Shown here in pieces: positions 33,572-43,265 of a stretch of 50,277 bases of DNA. The notes below the pieces were generated by a model. That model did not search any database, was not told where the DNA came from, and saw only the letters and a program-made list of their open reading frames with translations. The position numbers were made by a program, and so were the translations under genes. Numbering within the stretch: position 1 is the stretch's first letter; every line of letters starts with the position of its first letter. Origin of the DNA: Nitrospirota bacterium (GTDB lineage Bacteria > Nitrospirota > Thermodesulfovibrionia > Thermodesulfovibrionales > Magnetobacteriaceae); contig JADFYB010000005.1 in assembly GCA_015233245.1 (NCBI GenBank), positions 1-50,277 of the forward strand, in the 5' to 3' direction.

Positions 33572-34138
33572 TTAATTAACCCTGATAGCAGGCTCATCAG
33601 CCGGACGCTTGTACTTTAAGTTCTGGTCACCCTTTAAACCCTGGTCAAGAGGTGGTGCGCTGATTTTTTGGGCAGAGTTACTTACCCATATCTGCACCCG
33701 TGTGTTTCTTTGCCAGTCTCCGGGGGCCTGTATGAATATCATACAGTTTTTATAGGGTTTTACAAATGTTAAAACTGTTGACTTCTTTGCAAAGGAGGAG
33801 ACCACAAATTCCCAGCCGTTTTTTGGCATACTTATTCTGAAAAACTTTATAATTGATTCTATTGTCACATTACCGCGATAAACAAGAGTGCCTCCGCTAA
33901 AGTTGGTTGTATTGATAATTATAGATTCATCCTGCACAATCTCAAGTTCAGTTGGTACTTCTACATCCTCAAAATTGGTACCCATCAAAGACAAATGCGA
34001 GGGCTCTGCAGGCGCTTCAGCAGCAGAATTGCCCTGTTCTGAGGTTTCCTGCCTAACCGTTGTCTTATTAAAACACCCGCTTGCAAAAAACACCACAATT
34101 AATGGAACAGCTATCAGAAACTTTTTTAACAACATACA
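33572..34138 (-). CDS. lipoprotein, unknown function (start at internal MLLKKFL)
   Basis: Lipobox FFASGC after hydrophobic stretch MLLKKFLIAVPLIVVFFASGC. Confidence 0.75.
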   Translation of the reverse strand, partial: CMLLKKFLIAVPLIVVFFASGCFNKTTVRQETSEQGNSAAEAPAEPSHLSLMGTNFEDVEVPTELEIVQDESIIINTTNFSGGTLVYRGNVTIESIIKFFRISMPKNGWEFVVSSFAKKSTVLTFVKPYKNCMIFIQAPGDWQRNTRVQIWVSNSAQKISAPPLDQGLKGDQNLKYKRPADEPAIRVN

Positions 34139-34216
34139 CTCACCCCCTGATAAATTATTGTGGCAAAAGCATAACACATTTTTTACTGATAAATAAACCT
34201 GATGTGCATAGACTTA

Positions 34217-34864
34217 TTAACTTAGGGACTTTACAATTGGCAAAAGCTCAATTAACCTCTCTTTGATTATATAGTCAGCAGCTGTAAGAGTCTCTATTGA
34301 TCTGTAACCATAGGCGGCAGCCACGGTTTTTGTGCCGGCACGTTTTCCAGCCTCAATGTCAAAGGAACTATCCCCTACGACAATGGTCTCGCTCTGTGTT
34401 GTGCCGCAAAGCTCCATTGCTTTTAGTACAGGCATAGGGGACGGCTTACATTTGACAAAAGAATCGTGGCCAAATACATATCTGAAATGCTTTGACATAT
34501 TAAGCCTGTCTATGACAAGTTTTGACATCGCCTCAGTCTTGTTACTTACCACTACCATATTGAATGAGGAAAGCGCTGACAGAGTTTCCTCCACCGTATC
34601 AAATGCTCTGGTGTTGTCAAGCATGTGGGTTTCGTAGTGAGAAAGAAATGTTTTTAGAACAGACTCTTTTTTATGGAGAAGACCGCTGCCAATCGCTCTT
34701 TCAACCAATTTCCCTACGCCCTCGCCAACCAGACTGACCACAGCCGATGAATTCAATGCCTTAAGCCCCACTGTGGCTATTGCGTGATTTAACGAGGCAG
34801 CTATATCCTCTATTGAATCTATTAAGGTGCCATCCAAATCAAAAACAATTAATTTCAATCCCAC
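34217..34864 (-). CDS. gph: HAD-IA hydrolase, phosphoglycolate phosphatase-like
   Basis: LIVFDLDGTLIDSIEDIAASLN...MVVVSNKTEAMSK...CKPSPMPVLKAME...ETIVVGDSSFDIEAGKRAGTKTVAAAYGYRS. Confidence 0.88.
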   Translation of the reverse strand: MGLKLIVFDLDGTLIDSIEDIAASLNHAIATVGLKALNSSAVVSLVGEGVGKLVERAIGSGLLHKKESVLKTFLSHYETHMLDNTRAFDTVEETLSALSSFNMVVVSNKTEAMSKLVIDRLNMSKHFRYVFGHDSFVKCKPSPMPVLKAMELCGTTQSETIVVGDSSFDIEAGKRAGTKTVAAAYGYRSIETLTAADYIIKERLIELLPIVKSLS

Positions 34865-34873
34865 AGTTATCGC

Positions 34874-35161
34874 CTAACGTCCTGCTTTCATCAATCTCTC
34901 GTATTTTTCAATCCCAATGCACTCCTTAGCAGCAGGGCACCACTGGATACACGTTGGCTTCATTTCTCTTGTTAAGAGAGCATTGCAATTTTTGCAGTTC
35001 ATTTCATTTTCATCAGACCATATCTCGTTAGAGTAACCGCAATGCACACACAGAAGTTGCTCAGGATACGGTTTGGTGATCTCTTTGCTACCAGGACAGG
35101 TTTCCTTCATAAAATCCTCACTGTTTGTACCCTTTGTCTTGCACCGGTTTGTCGTTTTCAA
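34874..35161 (-). CDS. small zinc-ribbon-like protein (likely internal start MKETCPGSKE)
   Basis: LLCVHCGYSNEIWSDENEMNCKNCNALL plus CIQWCPAAKEC. Confidence 0.7.
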   Translation of the reverse strand: MKTTNRCKTKGTNSEDFMKETCPGSKEITKPYPEQLLCVHCGYSNEIWSDENEMNCKNCNALLTREMKPTCIQWCPAAKECIGIEKYERLMKAGR

Positions 35162-35786
35162 ATATCATGTTTTTTCTTGAACCGTCAGGATAGGTAAGCA
35201 CTCCGGGGCCGTTTTTCTTATCGTCCTTAAATTCCCCCTCATAGCTGCTTGCATCAGTATAGGTGTAGGTACCGTGGCCATCTTTTTTTCCGTCTTTAAA
35301 TGCACCAGTATAAATTATCCCTGAGGGGTCTGTATATGTTCCCTTACCATTCATTTTTCCGTCTTGAAAATCCCCCTCATATTTGGTGCCGTTAGGCCAC
35401 GTGTACAAACCGTTTTTCATCTTTCCATCGGCAAACTCTCCGGTAAATTTCATTCCCTCTTTCCACGTAAATTCGCCGTGCCCGTTTTGCTTATCATCTT
35501 TGTAATCTCCGGCGTACTTGTTGCCGTTAGCAAACGTATAGACGCCCTGTCCGTCCCTTTTACCGCCTTTAAACGTACCTGCATACTTGCTGTCATCAGC
35601 AAAGGTATATACTCCTGAGCCCTCAGGAGCTCCGTTTTTAAACTCCCCAGCATACTTTGATTTATCGGCAAACACTAATATACCCTCCCCGTTTCTGCAA
35701 TCCCCCTTTAAACACTCTGAAAATACATCTCCACACATAACCGTTATCACTACTAACACCAACAGTATATTTACTCCTATTTTCAT
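35118..35786 (-). CDS. secreted MORN-repeat protein
   Basis: Signal peptide then tandem KYAGxFKxGxxxGxGxYT-type repeats (about seven or eight). Confidence 0.93.
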   Translation of the reverse strand: MKIGVNILLVLVVITVMCGDVFSECLKGDCRNGEGILVFADKSKYAGEFKNGAPEGSGVYTFADDSKYAGTFKGGKRDGQGVYTFANGNKYAGDYKDDKQNGHGEFTWKEGMKFTGEFADGKMKNGLYTWPNGTKYEGDFQDGKMNGKGTYTDPSGIIYTGAFKDGKKDGHGTYTYTDASSYEGEFKDDKKNGPGVLTYPDGSRKNMIFENDKPVQDKGYKQ

Positions 35787-35855
35787 TTTTACCTCCTAAC
35801 TATCTATTCTCTAAAACTACAAAAACCACAATATACTCTAACATAAAGAATAAAC

Positions 35856-36983
35856 TTATTTTAATTCATTTTCCGTAATGACACGATTTTTGCCGGTGTT
35901 TTTAGCCATGTAAAGAGCCCTGTCCGCCCTTTCTGTCGTTGCATCAGACTTTTCACCATCGCGAAATATACTGACCCCCACACTAACCGTAAATGACAAC
36001 GCTTTACCCTCAAAGGCACCGTCGAGTTTGTACCGGGAACTCTCTACAGATTTGCATATAGCGATTGCCCTCTTTGCGGCATTCTTTAATGAGGTATCAG
36101 GCAGAATCACTACAAACTCCTCTCCGCCATATCTAGCAAAAAAATCCTCTTTTCTGATATGCTCCCTGCACACTTGCACCATTGCCACCAGTGCTCTGTC
36201 TCCGGTCTGATGCCCGTAAGTGTCATTTATGCTCTTAAAGTTATCTATATCAATCATAAGCATCGCAAACCCTATCCCGTTTACCGTGTTGGCATCCATA
36301 AGTTTACGCATATAACTTTCATAAGCCATGCGGTTATACACTCCGGTTAAACCATCCAGCAGGGAGTCTGTACGCGCCTTCATTAAATCCTCTCTAAGCG
36401 CTGATACCTCCCGCGTAAGTTCATCTAACTGTTTGGAATCTGCCGTCTCCTTTTGTCTTATCGCATCCTGAATATGCTCAACCTCATTTCGTATTTCCTC
36501 TTTTATCTTTTTTATGTCATCAAGAAGGGTTATTTTATCTATCTTTTCGCTCCGCTCATACACCCTCCGGTTAAAGTCCATGTTACCGGTCTCAAGCGCA
36601 GATATCCCCTTTGACAGTAAATCAATGATAGTTTTATATTCGGATTCTCTTTCTTTGAAATAAGTCTTTTTACTTTCTATGAATGAGATTATTGTTTCTT
36701 TACTTTTTTCAAAAACACTCTGAAGACGTTTTACCTTTTCCTCCTTAGAAACATCCTCTGAGAGCGCATCCATCTTACCTTTGAATTTATCGGAATCTAT
36801 TTCCTTTATATCAAAAGAAAAATCTTTTAGAAATACTAACAATGTTTTAACAGCCTGTATAAGAAACCTTCTCTGTTCACCCAGAAATGTTAATTTCTCA
36901 GCTAACTCTGCATTTTTTTCAGCGAGACTCTCAACCGTAGCTTCAGCACAATCATCATCCTTCTTTTTATAAAATAGTCCCAT
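35856..36983 (-). CDS. GGDEF diguanylate cyclase with coiled-coil N-terminus
   Basis: DSLLDGLTGVYNRMAYE...MLMIDIDNFKSINDTYGHQTGDRAL...RKEDFFARYGGEEFVVILPDT (I-site RxxD plus GGEEF). Confidence 0.95.
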   Translation of the reverse strand: MGLFYKKKDDDCAEATVESLAEKNAELAEKLTFLGEQRRFLIQAVKTLLVFLKDFSFDIKEIDSDKFKGKMDALSEDVSKEEKVKRLQSVFEKSKETIISFIESKKTYFKERESEYKTIIDLLSKGISALETGNMDFNRRVYERSEKIDKITLLDDIKKIKEEIRNEVEHIQDAIRQKETADSKQLDELTREVSALREDLMKARTDSLLDGLTGVYNRMAYESYMRKLMDANTVNGIGFAMLMIDIDNFKSINDTYGHQTGDRALVAMVQVCREHIRKEDFFARYGGEEFVVILPDTSLKNAAKRAIAICKSVESSRYKLDGAFEGKALSFTVSVGVSIFRDGEKSDATTERADRALYMAKNTGKNRVITENELK

Positions 36984-37027
36984 ATTTGACTCCTAAGCGT
37001 GTCTGTTATTGTCCCTTAAAAACTTCT

Positions 37028-38569
37028 CTAATCAAATTTAAATCCTGTCTTAATTACATCAATGCAAGCTGCAACAACTACGGGGTCATATAAAATACCG
37101 TTGTTTTTTGTTATCTCCTCAACGGCTCTTTCAACTCCAAGAGCTGCTCTGTAGGGTCTGTGAAATGCCATTGCCTCAACCACGTCGGCAACACACATAA
37201 TCCTTGCCTCAATCAATATCTCATCTGCCTTTAAACCAGCCGGATAACCTGTGCCATTTAGTCTTTCATGATGTTGAAGCACAATCTCTGCAACAGGCCC
37301 CGGGAATTCTATGTCTTTCAGAATATCGTAACCGACCTTTGAATGGGTTTTAATCAGGGCAAATTCGATTTTATTTAACTGTCCCGGTTTACTCAGTATT
37401 TCAGAAGGAATAGCTATTTTCCCTAAATCGTGTATTATACCGGCAAGCTCAATGCAATCTGTTACATCATCGGAAAGTTCCATTTTCTGGGCAATTCTGA
37501 CTGCAAGCAGTGATACGCGGCGCTGATGTCCTGCCGTGTAAGGGTCCTTAGCCTCAACAGCGTGTGACATTGCCTCTACCACATCTTTTATGTTTCTGTT
37601 GAGCCGCTCTATGCTTTGCTGCTGCTGCTCTTCAGCTCTTTTACGCACTATTACACTGGCCAGTGCATTAGAGACAGCGCTTAGAATCTCCTTCTCGCTT
37701 GCATCGTCAGAGTGCCCCGTCCGCAGGTATATGTTAAGGACTCCAAGGGTTTTATCATTATAAACTAAGGGAGTGCAGTAGTGGCCATGCGGTGACATCC
37801 CGGTATATTTGATAATGTGGCCATCATCTGTTGTATTAGTAAAGATTATTTTTTGTTTAAGAGCCGCCAGTCCACAGTGACAAACACCAAAGGGAACTCT
37901 CTCGCATTGTTTTATATTTTCATCGGGAAGGCCCCTTTGTGCCTTAAGAACAAGCTCTGCCGGGTTTCCCTCTGTAAGAAATATTGCACCCTTGTTTTCA
38001 AACGTTAACCACGGCATGGACATTATTAAATTAATCGCCTCATCGAGGTAGTCTTTGATATCTATATTTTCCAGAGATTTCCTTAGTAACGAGGCTATGA
38101 CTGATTGTATCCGGTAGTTATGGCGAAGTTTCTTTTCTGCCTCCCACCGCTCATGTATCTCGTTTCTGAGAGCTTGTTCAGTCTTACTCAGCCTTAAAAT
38201 ATTTTTTACCATACCCCTCAATTCGTATATGTTAAAGGGTTTGGTTAAAAATGCTATCGTACCCCACTCAAAACATCGTTCAATGTAGTCATCACTGGCG
38301 TGCCCTGAGAGCACTATTATGGGACACACGTTTTGAGGGGATATTGTTTTTAGCTCCTCCAGAAACTCCACTCCGTCCATACCGGGCATTTTCATATCCA
38401 GCACTATAAGTGACGGTTGTTGTTTTTTGCAAGAGTTCAATGCCTCAATACCATTTATAGCTGTTATTATCTCATATCCCTCCCGCTGCAGTATCTTATT
38501 AATTGCTATCCGCACACTTTCGTCATCATCAATGACCATTATTATGTCTTTTAACGCATCCATAGCCAC
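37028..38569 (-). CDS. response regulator with REC-GAF-HD-GYP domains (c-di-GMP phosphodiesterase candidate)
   Basis: IMVIDDDESVRIAI...LIVLDMKMPGMDG; GAF-like middle; AGHQRRVSLLAVRIA...IHDLGKIAIPSEIL...HHERLNGTGYPAGL. Confidence 0.94.
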   Translation of the reverse strand: MAMDALKDIIMVIDDDESVRIAINKILQREGYEIITAINGIEALNSCKKQQPSLIVLDMKMPGMDGVEFLEELKTISPQNVCPIIVLSGHASDDYIERCFEWGTIAFLTKPFNIYELRGMVKNILRLSKTEQALRNEIHERWEAEKKLRHNYRIQSVIASLLRKSLENIDIKDYLDEAINLIMSMPWLTFENKGAIFLTEGNPAELVLKAQRGLPDENIKQCERVPFGVCHCGLAALKQKIIFTNTTDDGHIIKYTGMSPHGHYCTPLVYNDKTLGVLNIYLRTGHSDDASEKEILSAVSNALASVIVRKRAEEQQQQSIERLNRNIKDVVEAMSHAVEAKDPYTAGHQRRVSLLAVRIAQKMELSDDVTDCIELAGIIHDLGKIAIPSEILSKPGQLNKIEFALIKTHSKVGYDILKDIEFPGPVAEIVLQHHERLNGTGYPAGLKADEILIEARIMCVADVVEAMAFHRPYRAALGVERAVEEITKNNGILYDPVVVAACIDVIKTGFKFD

Positions 38570-38667
38570 ACTGTATTTAAGTATAACCTTTTATCCGCTG
38601 TTACGCAATAAGTAGAAACCATTATTGTCCGATAATAATGAAGATATTTTCATAGGCTCATATCTGC

Positions 38668-39843
38668 CTACTTTATAAAGACCGGTGTGTGCAGCTCTAT
38701 CTCAGAGGCAAGCTCTTTCATATCTCTGTTACTTAGAGCAACACAGCCTGCTGTCCAATCAGTTTCACCCCCGCCATGGATCATTATGAGGCTGCCCAGC
38801 GGAGTGTTTTGCGGAGGAACCTCTCTGTGTTCAATTGCCTCTGTTATCCTGTTGTATTCTTTAATGCAGATTCTGCCGTCTGTGAGGCCTCGCCAGGCAT
38901 CCATCTGGTTTGGGTAACTAATCAAAAAAGACGGAAGCCCCTCCCCTGTGTCCGGATCTCTGCCATAACGGCTTACTGGATTTATATCGGCTATGTAGTA
39001 AATCCCCTCAGGGGTCCTTCTGTCACCTTTAACTCTCTTAGGAAAAATATCATCATTGTAAATGATATTGAATTTGTCATCGTAAAACCATACAAGTGCT
39101 GTTGAAAAAATAATTTTATCCCCTGATTTGTACTGATTGTCTCTTTTTACCCATTTCCCTGAAATTGATTCATAGACGGTTATATTTTTGGTATCTTTGT
39201 CAACAAAAACAACGGCTATGGCTTTTTGCGCATCAGGAAATTTAGCCAGTGGTTTTTCATACATTTTAAATACGTTATCTTTCATTAACACAAGACACGT
39301 TCTGGGTTGGAACGTTAACTTTGTGCTGAGTCTCTTGCCTGAAAAATCTCCAAGTCCCACATTATAACGCTTTTTTTCACTCCACGTGTTATTGTTTTTT
39401 TCATATAAAATGAGAATTCTTGTTTCCTTGTTGACCAGTATTTTTTTGTCTGAATTTGATGAATTAAAAAACACCTCCTCTGTTCGTTCATACGTTGTGT
39501 CAACATAGGTTTTATTGTTGCTGAGGTCTTTTTGCTTTAACCAAAACGAATCGCCGTTAATTTTTATTTCAAACCACTGAAATCCCTCAGCCTGAGTGCT
39601 GTTAACAGGCTGTATTTCCATATTTTTAAGAAGATTAAATGAAACAGGTGCGTCCTCTGACGGCTCTGTATGGACAGGCAATATATCAACAGATATGCGG
39701 TAAAATCCGGAAAAACTCTCCACCGGCTGTGCTAAAGCTTGAGGACAATTTAAGATGCAGCATGCAACACTGACAAGGCACGCTGCAACACAAAACCATT
39801 CATAAAAACCAATTGTAGTGCTTTTCTCAAATCTGACAATCAT
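38668..39843 (-). CDS. L,D-transpeptidase (YkuD) family protein
   Basis: DRRTPEGIYYIADINPVSRYG...LGSLIMIHGGGETDWTAGCVALSNRDMKEL (HGxxx..GC motif). Confidence 0.9.
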   Translation of the reverse strand: MIVRFEKSTTIGFYEWFCVAACLVSVACCILNCPQALAQPVESFSGFYRISVDILPVHTEPSEDAPVSFNLLKNMEIQPVNSTQAEGFQWFEIKINGDSFWLKQKDLSNNKTYVDTTYERTEEVFFNSSNSDKKILVNKETRILILYEKNNNTWSEKKRYNVGLGDFSGKRLSTKLTFQPRTCLVLMKDNVFKMYEKPLAKFPDAQKAIAVVFVDKDTKNITVYESISGKWVKRDNQYKSGDKIIFSTALVWFYDDKFNIIYNDDIFPKRVKGDRRTPEGIYYIADINPVSRYGRDPDTGEGLPSFLISYPNQMDAWRGLTDGRICIKEYNRITEAIEHREVPPQNTPLGSLIMIHGGGETDWTAGCVALSNRDMKELASEIELHTPVFIK

Positions 39844-39898
39844 ACTAATCCTACATTAAACATAACTCTTTATCTTATAGCATCAAACCACTCTGGTG

Positions 39899-41317
39899 CT
39901 ATCTCTTAAGCCCTATTACTGTTTGTAACATCTCATCCGTTGTCTGAATAGACTTGGAGTTAGCCTCGTATGCCCTTTGGTCTGTAATCATGGTGACAAA
40001 CTCTGAACCGAGGTCAACGTTGCTTTGCTCCAGTGCACCTGCATCTATGCTCCCAAGGCCGCTTGTCTGTGCCGTGTTAATTATAGCATCACCGGAGCTG
40101 GGAGTTGAGCTAAACATATTGGCTCCGTCTTTTTTGAGCCCGTTTGGATCATTAAATCTGGCTAAAGCAAGCTGCCCAATGACTTTCGTCTGGCCGTTTG
40201 TATATGTGGCGCTTATTTTGCCATAACTATCAAAAGCGATGCTTGTGAATGTTCCTGAGGAGTTTCCATCCTGGCTAACATCAAGAACCTGTGAACTTAC
40301 TGCTAATTGCTCCGTTGTATTTGCCCCCGAACCGCCTTGATTTATTGATTTTCCAAAGTCAAAAGTAATTTTCTGTGGGGTCTGTACGCCGCCAAGGAAG
40401 TTAAACGACATACTCGGCTCTGTACTTGCAGAAACGCTTGTTCCTGTGCCATCGCTTACCAGGTTGCCTGCTGAGTTAAATACCAGCGTTTGTGTGACAC
40501 CTGATACAGCGGAGGTGTCTGTTGCGGTACTTGTGGTGCCAGTGCCTGATAATGTCTGTGATGTGGCAAGGGTCAGAGTGCTGCTTGAGGTTGACTGCTG
40601 ATACGCATAATGTACCTGCCACTTGTTGTTTGCTGTTTTAGTATAGTATGCCGTTACATCGTGTGAGCCACCCTGAGAGTCATAAATGGTAGTTGAGGTC
40701 GAATAGTTATAATTCGCTGGATCACTATTTACTCCGTCTCCATTGCCGTCAAGCGTAAATGCCGCCGTTATTATACTTGCCGATGAATTTAAGTTTACTT
40801 TCCAATCAACTTTGGAGGTTTCCTTAGCAGGGCTTATGCTCATATCTGTCTTGATATCGGTAAGATTACCTGATAAGCTGGTGCTTGAAAGCGATGAACT
40901 GCTTATGTCAGTTGCCATATAACCTTGAACTCTTAACCCACTGGATGTTACAAGATAGCCACCTTTATCGATATTAAAGTTGCCTGCACGGGTATAGTAT
41001 GTTGAATTTGAAGCCGTTGTGGAACCATCATCTTTCACTATAAAAAAACCGTTACCATCTATTGCTAAATCTGTCGGATTATTAGTTGTAATAAAAGACC
41101 CCTGAGTAAAAAGAGCGTTTATATTTGTTATATATGAACCTTTTCCTACCTGTCCGCTACCGGTTCCTATAATAGCCTGACTCAGTATATCGCCAAATTC
41201 TGCTCTGCTTGACTTAAAACCGGTTGTATTCATGTTTGCTATATTATCACCCACAACACCTAGTGATGTGCTGTTTGAGTTCATACCGCTGACTGCCGTC
41301 CAAAGCGATGTTATCAT
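39899..41317 (-). CDS. flgE: flagellar hook protein
   Basis: SLWTAVSGMNSNSTSLGVVGDNIANMNTTGFKSSRAEFGDI...FITTNNPTDLAIDGNGFFIV...LEQSNVDLGSEFVTMITDQRAYEANSKSIQTTDEMLQTVIGL. Confidence 0.95.
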   Translation of the reverse strand: MITSLWTAVSGMNSNSTSLGVVGDNIANMNTTGFKSSRAEFGDILSQAIIGTGSGQVGKGSYITNINALFTQGSFITTNNPTDLAIDGNGFFIVKDDGSTTASNSTYYTRAGNFNIDKGGYLVTSSGLRVQGYMATDISSSSLSSTSLSGNLTDIKTDMSISPAKETSKVDWKVNLNSSASIITAAFTLDGNGDGVNSDPANYNYSTSTTIYDSQGGSHDVTAYYTKTANNKWQVHYAYQQSTSSSTLTLATSQTLSGTGTTSTATDTSAVSGVTQTLVFNSAGNLVSDGTGTSVSASTEPSMSFNFLGGVQTPQKITFDFGKSINQGGSGANTTEQLAVSSQVLDVSQDGNSSGTFTSIAFDSYGKISATYTNGQTKVIGQLALARFNDPNGLKKDGANMFSSTPSSGDAIINTAQTSGLGSIDAGALEQSNVDLGSEFVTMITDQRAYEANSKSIQTTDEMLQTVIGLKR

Positions 41318-41353
41318 ATCTATAACCTCCTGTCTTGTTTCATAACCAAAACC

Positions 41354-41812
41354 CTATGTTGAGCTTGAGCTGGATGATGAAGAACTTGAGCTCGTTGAGC
41401 TTATTTCCTTAACGTTACCCATGTACGCTGTGGTGCCGTCACTTAAAGTCAGCGAGGAAACCCCGTTGCTGAAACTTATGCCTGTTATTTGCCCTGTTGT
41501 ACCGTCATTCATGGTAACGTATTTGCCTATCATGTTTGCTGCCATCATATTATTTAAAGAATTTGAGTACGTGTTTAGAGTCGAAACCCCGCTCTGTATG
41601 TTGGTAAGCGCCTCTACTGAGGCAAATTGAGATAGTTGACTTGTGAAATTAGATGAATCCATTGGGTTCATCGGATTCTGGTACTGGAGCTGTTTTGTAA
41701 AAAGCTGCAGAAAATCCGTGGAATTTAAAGTCCCGTTTGTTGACGAGCTTGAGCTCGATGTAGAGCTAGATGATGTTGTGCTTGACGTATCAGTGGTTGA
41801 TGTTACGCTCAT
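41354..41812 (-). CDS. flgD: flagellar hook capping/assembly protein FlgD with Ser/Thr-rich tails
   Basis: LNSTDFLQLFTKQLQYQNPMNPMDSSNFTSQLSQFASVEALTNI; Ser-rich N- and C-termini. Confidence 0.93.
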   Translation of the reverse strand: MSVTSTTDTSSTTSSSSTSSSSSSTNGTLNSTDFLQLFTKQLQYQNPMNPMDSSNFTSQLSQFASVEALTNIQSGVSTLNTYSNSLNNMMAANMIGKYVTMNDGTTGQITGISFSNGVSSLTLSDGTTAYMGNVKEISSTSSSSSSSSSSST

Positions 41813-41830
41813 ATCAATCCCTCCTTTTGC

Positions 41831-43177
41831 TTAAGCAAATATGCTTACCTTGCCGTTATCTAAGTAACCAGAGCGTCTCACAGATGTAATCTCCTCCTCC
41901 TCTGGTAATTCCCCATCAGAAGTCTTTTTATCGCCGGTTCCTTGTTGTTTTTTGTATTCACCCTGGTTACCTCTGTCTTTTAATGAAACAGAAAAGTCAC
42001 CGACTGTTAACCCCTCTTGTGTTAAAGCCTTTACGATATCGTTTAAATTCTTTTCAATTATCGCCCTTGATGCCTCATCGGAGGCTCTTATATCGGCATG
42101 AAGCGTGCCATTTTCCATGTTCAAATGTATTTTTACGGAACCAAGTCCGTCCGGCTCCAGTCGCACCTCTATTGAGCTGTCACTGAGTTTGCTTATACTG
42201 AAGGTGTGGTCATTTATTTGAAGAGGTGTTTTTGGGACTGCGATTTCATTGTTTACGTTATGAGGTGCTGCCAAGGTATTTTGCTGTGCTTTTTCTGCAC
42301 CAATGGCTTGTTGAGAGCCCTGAGTGTCGTTAACGTCAACTACTTGTTCTTTGACAGTTTTGATATCAGCTGGTTTATCCTGCTTTTTTTCTCCTGTATT
42401 GTTATCTGTCTGCGATTGTACTACATCCTTTGTAAGTGTGTCACCGGGATCTAACTTCTCTGCTTTTAGCACGTTAGGGTCGAACTTTTGTTTTGGTGCG
42501 CTTGAATCTGTCTTTTCTTTTGGCAAGTTAGCATATGTGTTTTCTTTTAGTGCATTAGAATCTGTGTTATCTTTGAATAAGTTTTTAACTGCTTCATTCA
42601 TTGCATCTGTTGCCTGTACTTTTTCCTCATTTGGATTACTGTTTTTTGCTGCTAACTCTTTTAAAAGCGCTTCTGTATCAGGTTTGGTATCTGTCAGTAT
42701 CTTTTCAGCAGAACCAGTATCTTTATTGCTTTTAACGTCACTGTCTTTATTATCACTGTTTTTAACGTCACTGTTTTTAACGTCTTGTTTTGGCTCATCA
42801 GCCGATTTTTTAATGTCTTTGGTACCAACAGTTCCATCAGGGTTTAGAACACCTTTTCCGCCAAGGGTCTTCATATCAATGGATGGGGCAGCTTTTTGAA
42901 GTGACACGGCTCCGGTATCTGAGGATGCTCCATCAGGTAAATTTGTTACGGCATTATTGCCGCCAAGCAGATTCATTAAAAGCATAGAAGCTGACACAGT
43001 GCCTGCCAAATCCGTACTCTCCTTATCATCAAGTACCTTGTTTAAAACTGAGCCAAATTTACCCGATGCGCTGTTCATACCCTGAGGCACTCCCATCTGC
43101 TGGACCTGCTGAGTCTGGCAGCCGGCTCCGAGTAAATTTGCTACATTGATATCACTCATACAACAAGGGAATAGCAA
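41831..43177 (-). CDS. fliK: flagellar hook-length control protein (FliK)
   Basis: C-terminal DSSIEVRLEPDGLGSVKIHLNMENGTLHADIRASDEASRAIIEKNLNDIVKALTQEGLTVGDFSVSL; long polar low-complexity middle; start probably at MSDINVANLL. Confidence 0.9.
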   Translation of the reverse strand: MLFPCCMSDINVANLLGAGCQTQQVQQMGVPQGMNSASGKFGSVLNKVLDDKESTDLAGTVSASMLLMNLLGGNNAVTNLPDGASSDTGAVSLQKAAPSIDMKTLGGKGVLNPDGTVGTKDIKKSADEPKQDVKNSDVKNSDNKDSDVKSNKDTGSAEKILTDTKPDTEALLKELAAKNSNPNEEKVQATDAMNEAVKNLFKDNTDSNALKENTYANLPKEKTDSSAPKQKFDPNVLKAEKLDPGDTLTKDVVQSQTDNNTGEKKQDKPADIKTVKEQVVDVNDTQGSQQAIGAEKAQQNTLAAPHNVNNEIAVPKTPLQINDHTFSISKLSDSSIEVRLEPDGLGSVKIHLNMENGTLHADIRASDEASRAIIEKNLNDIVKALTQEGLTVGDFSVSLKDRGNQGEYKKQQGTGDKKTSDGELPEEEEITSVRRSGYLDNGKVSIFA

Positions 43178-43265
43178 ATCTCATACCAAATAAACAATAT
43201 GCTTGTATGACAATTAAGAGAGATGTTTTTTATAGAAAAAACTCAGTTGGGAGAGGAAAAAGTTT

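Noticed and set aside
41354-41812. Short repeated GAGCTTGAGCT/GATGATG blocks at both ends of flgD as a possible CRISPR or regulatory repeat
   Set aside because: They encode Ser/Thr runs in FlgD; no regular repeat-spacer structure.
42324-42899. 191-aa plus-strand ORF opposite fliK
   Set aside because: Ser/Phe/Leu-rich antisense shadow of the low-complexity FliK region.
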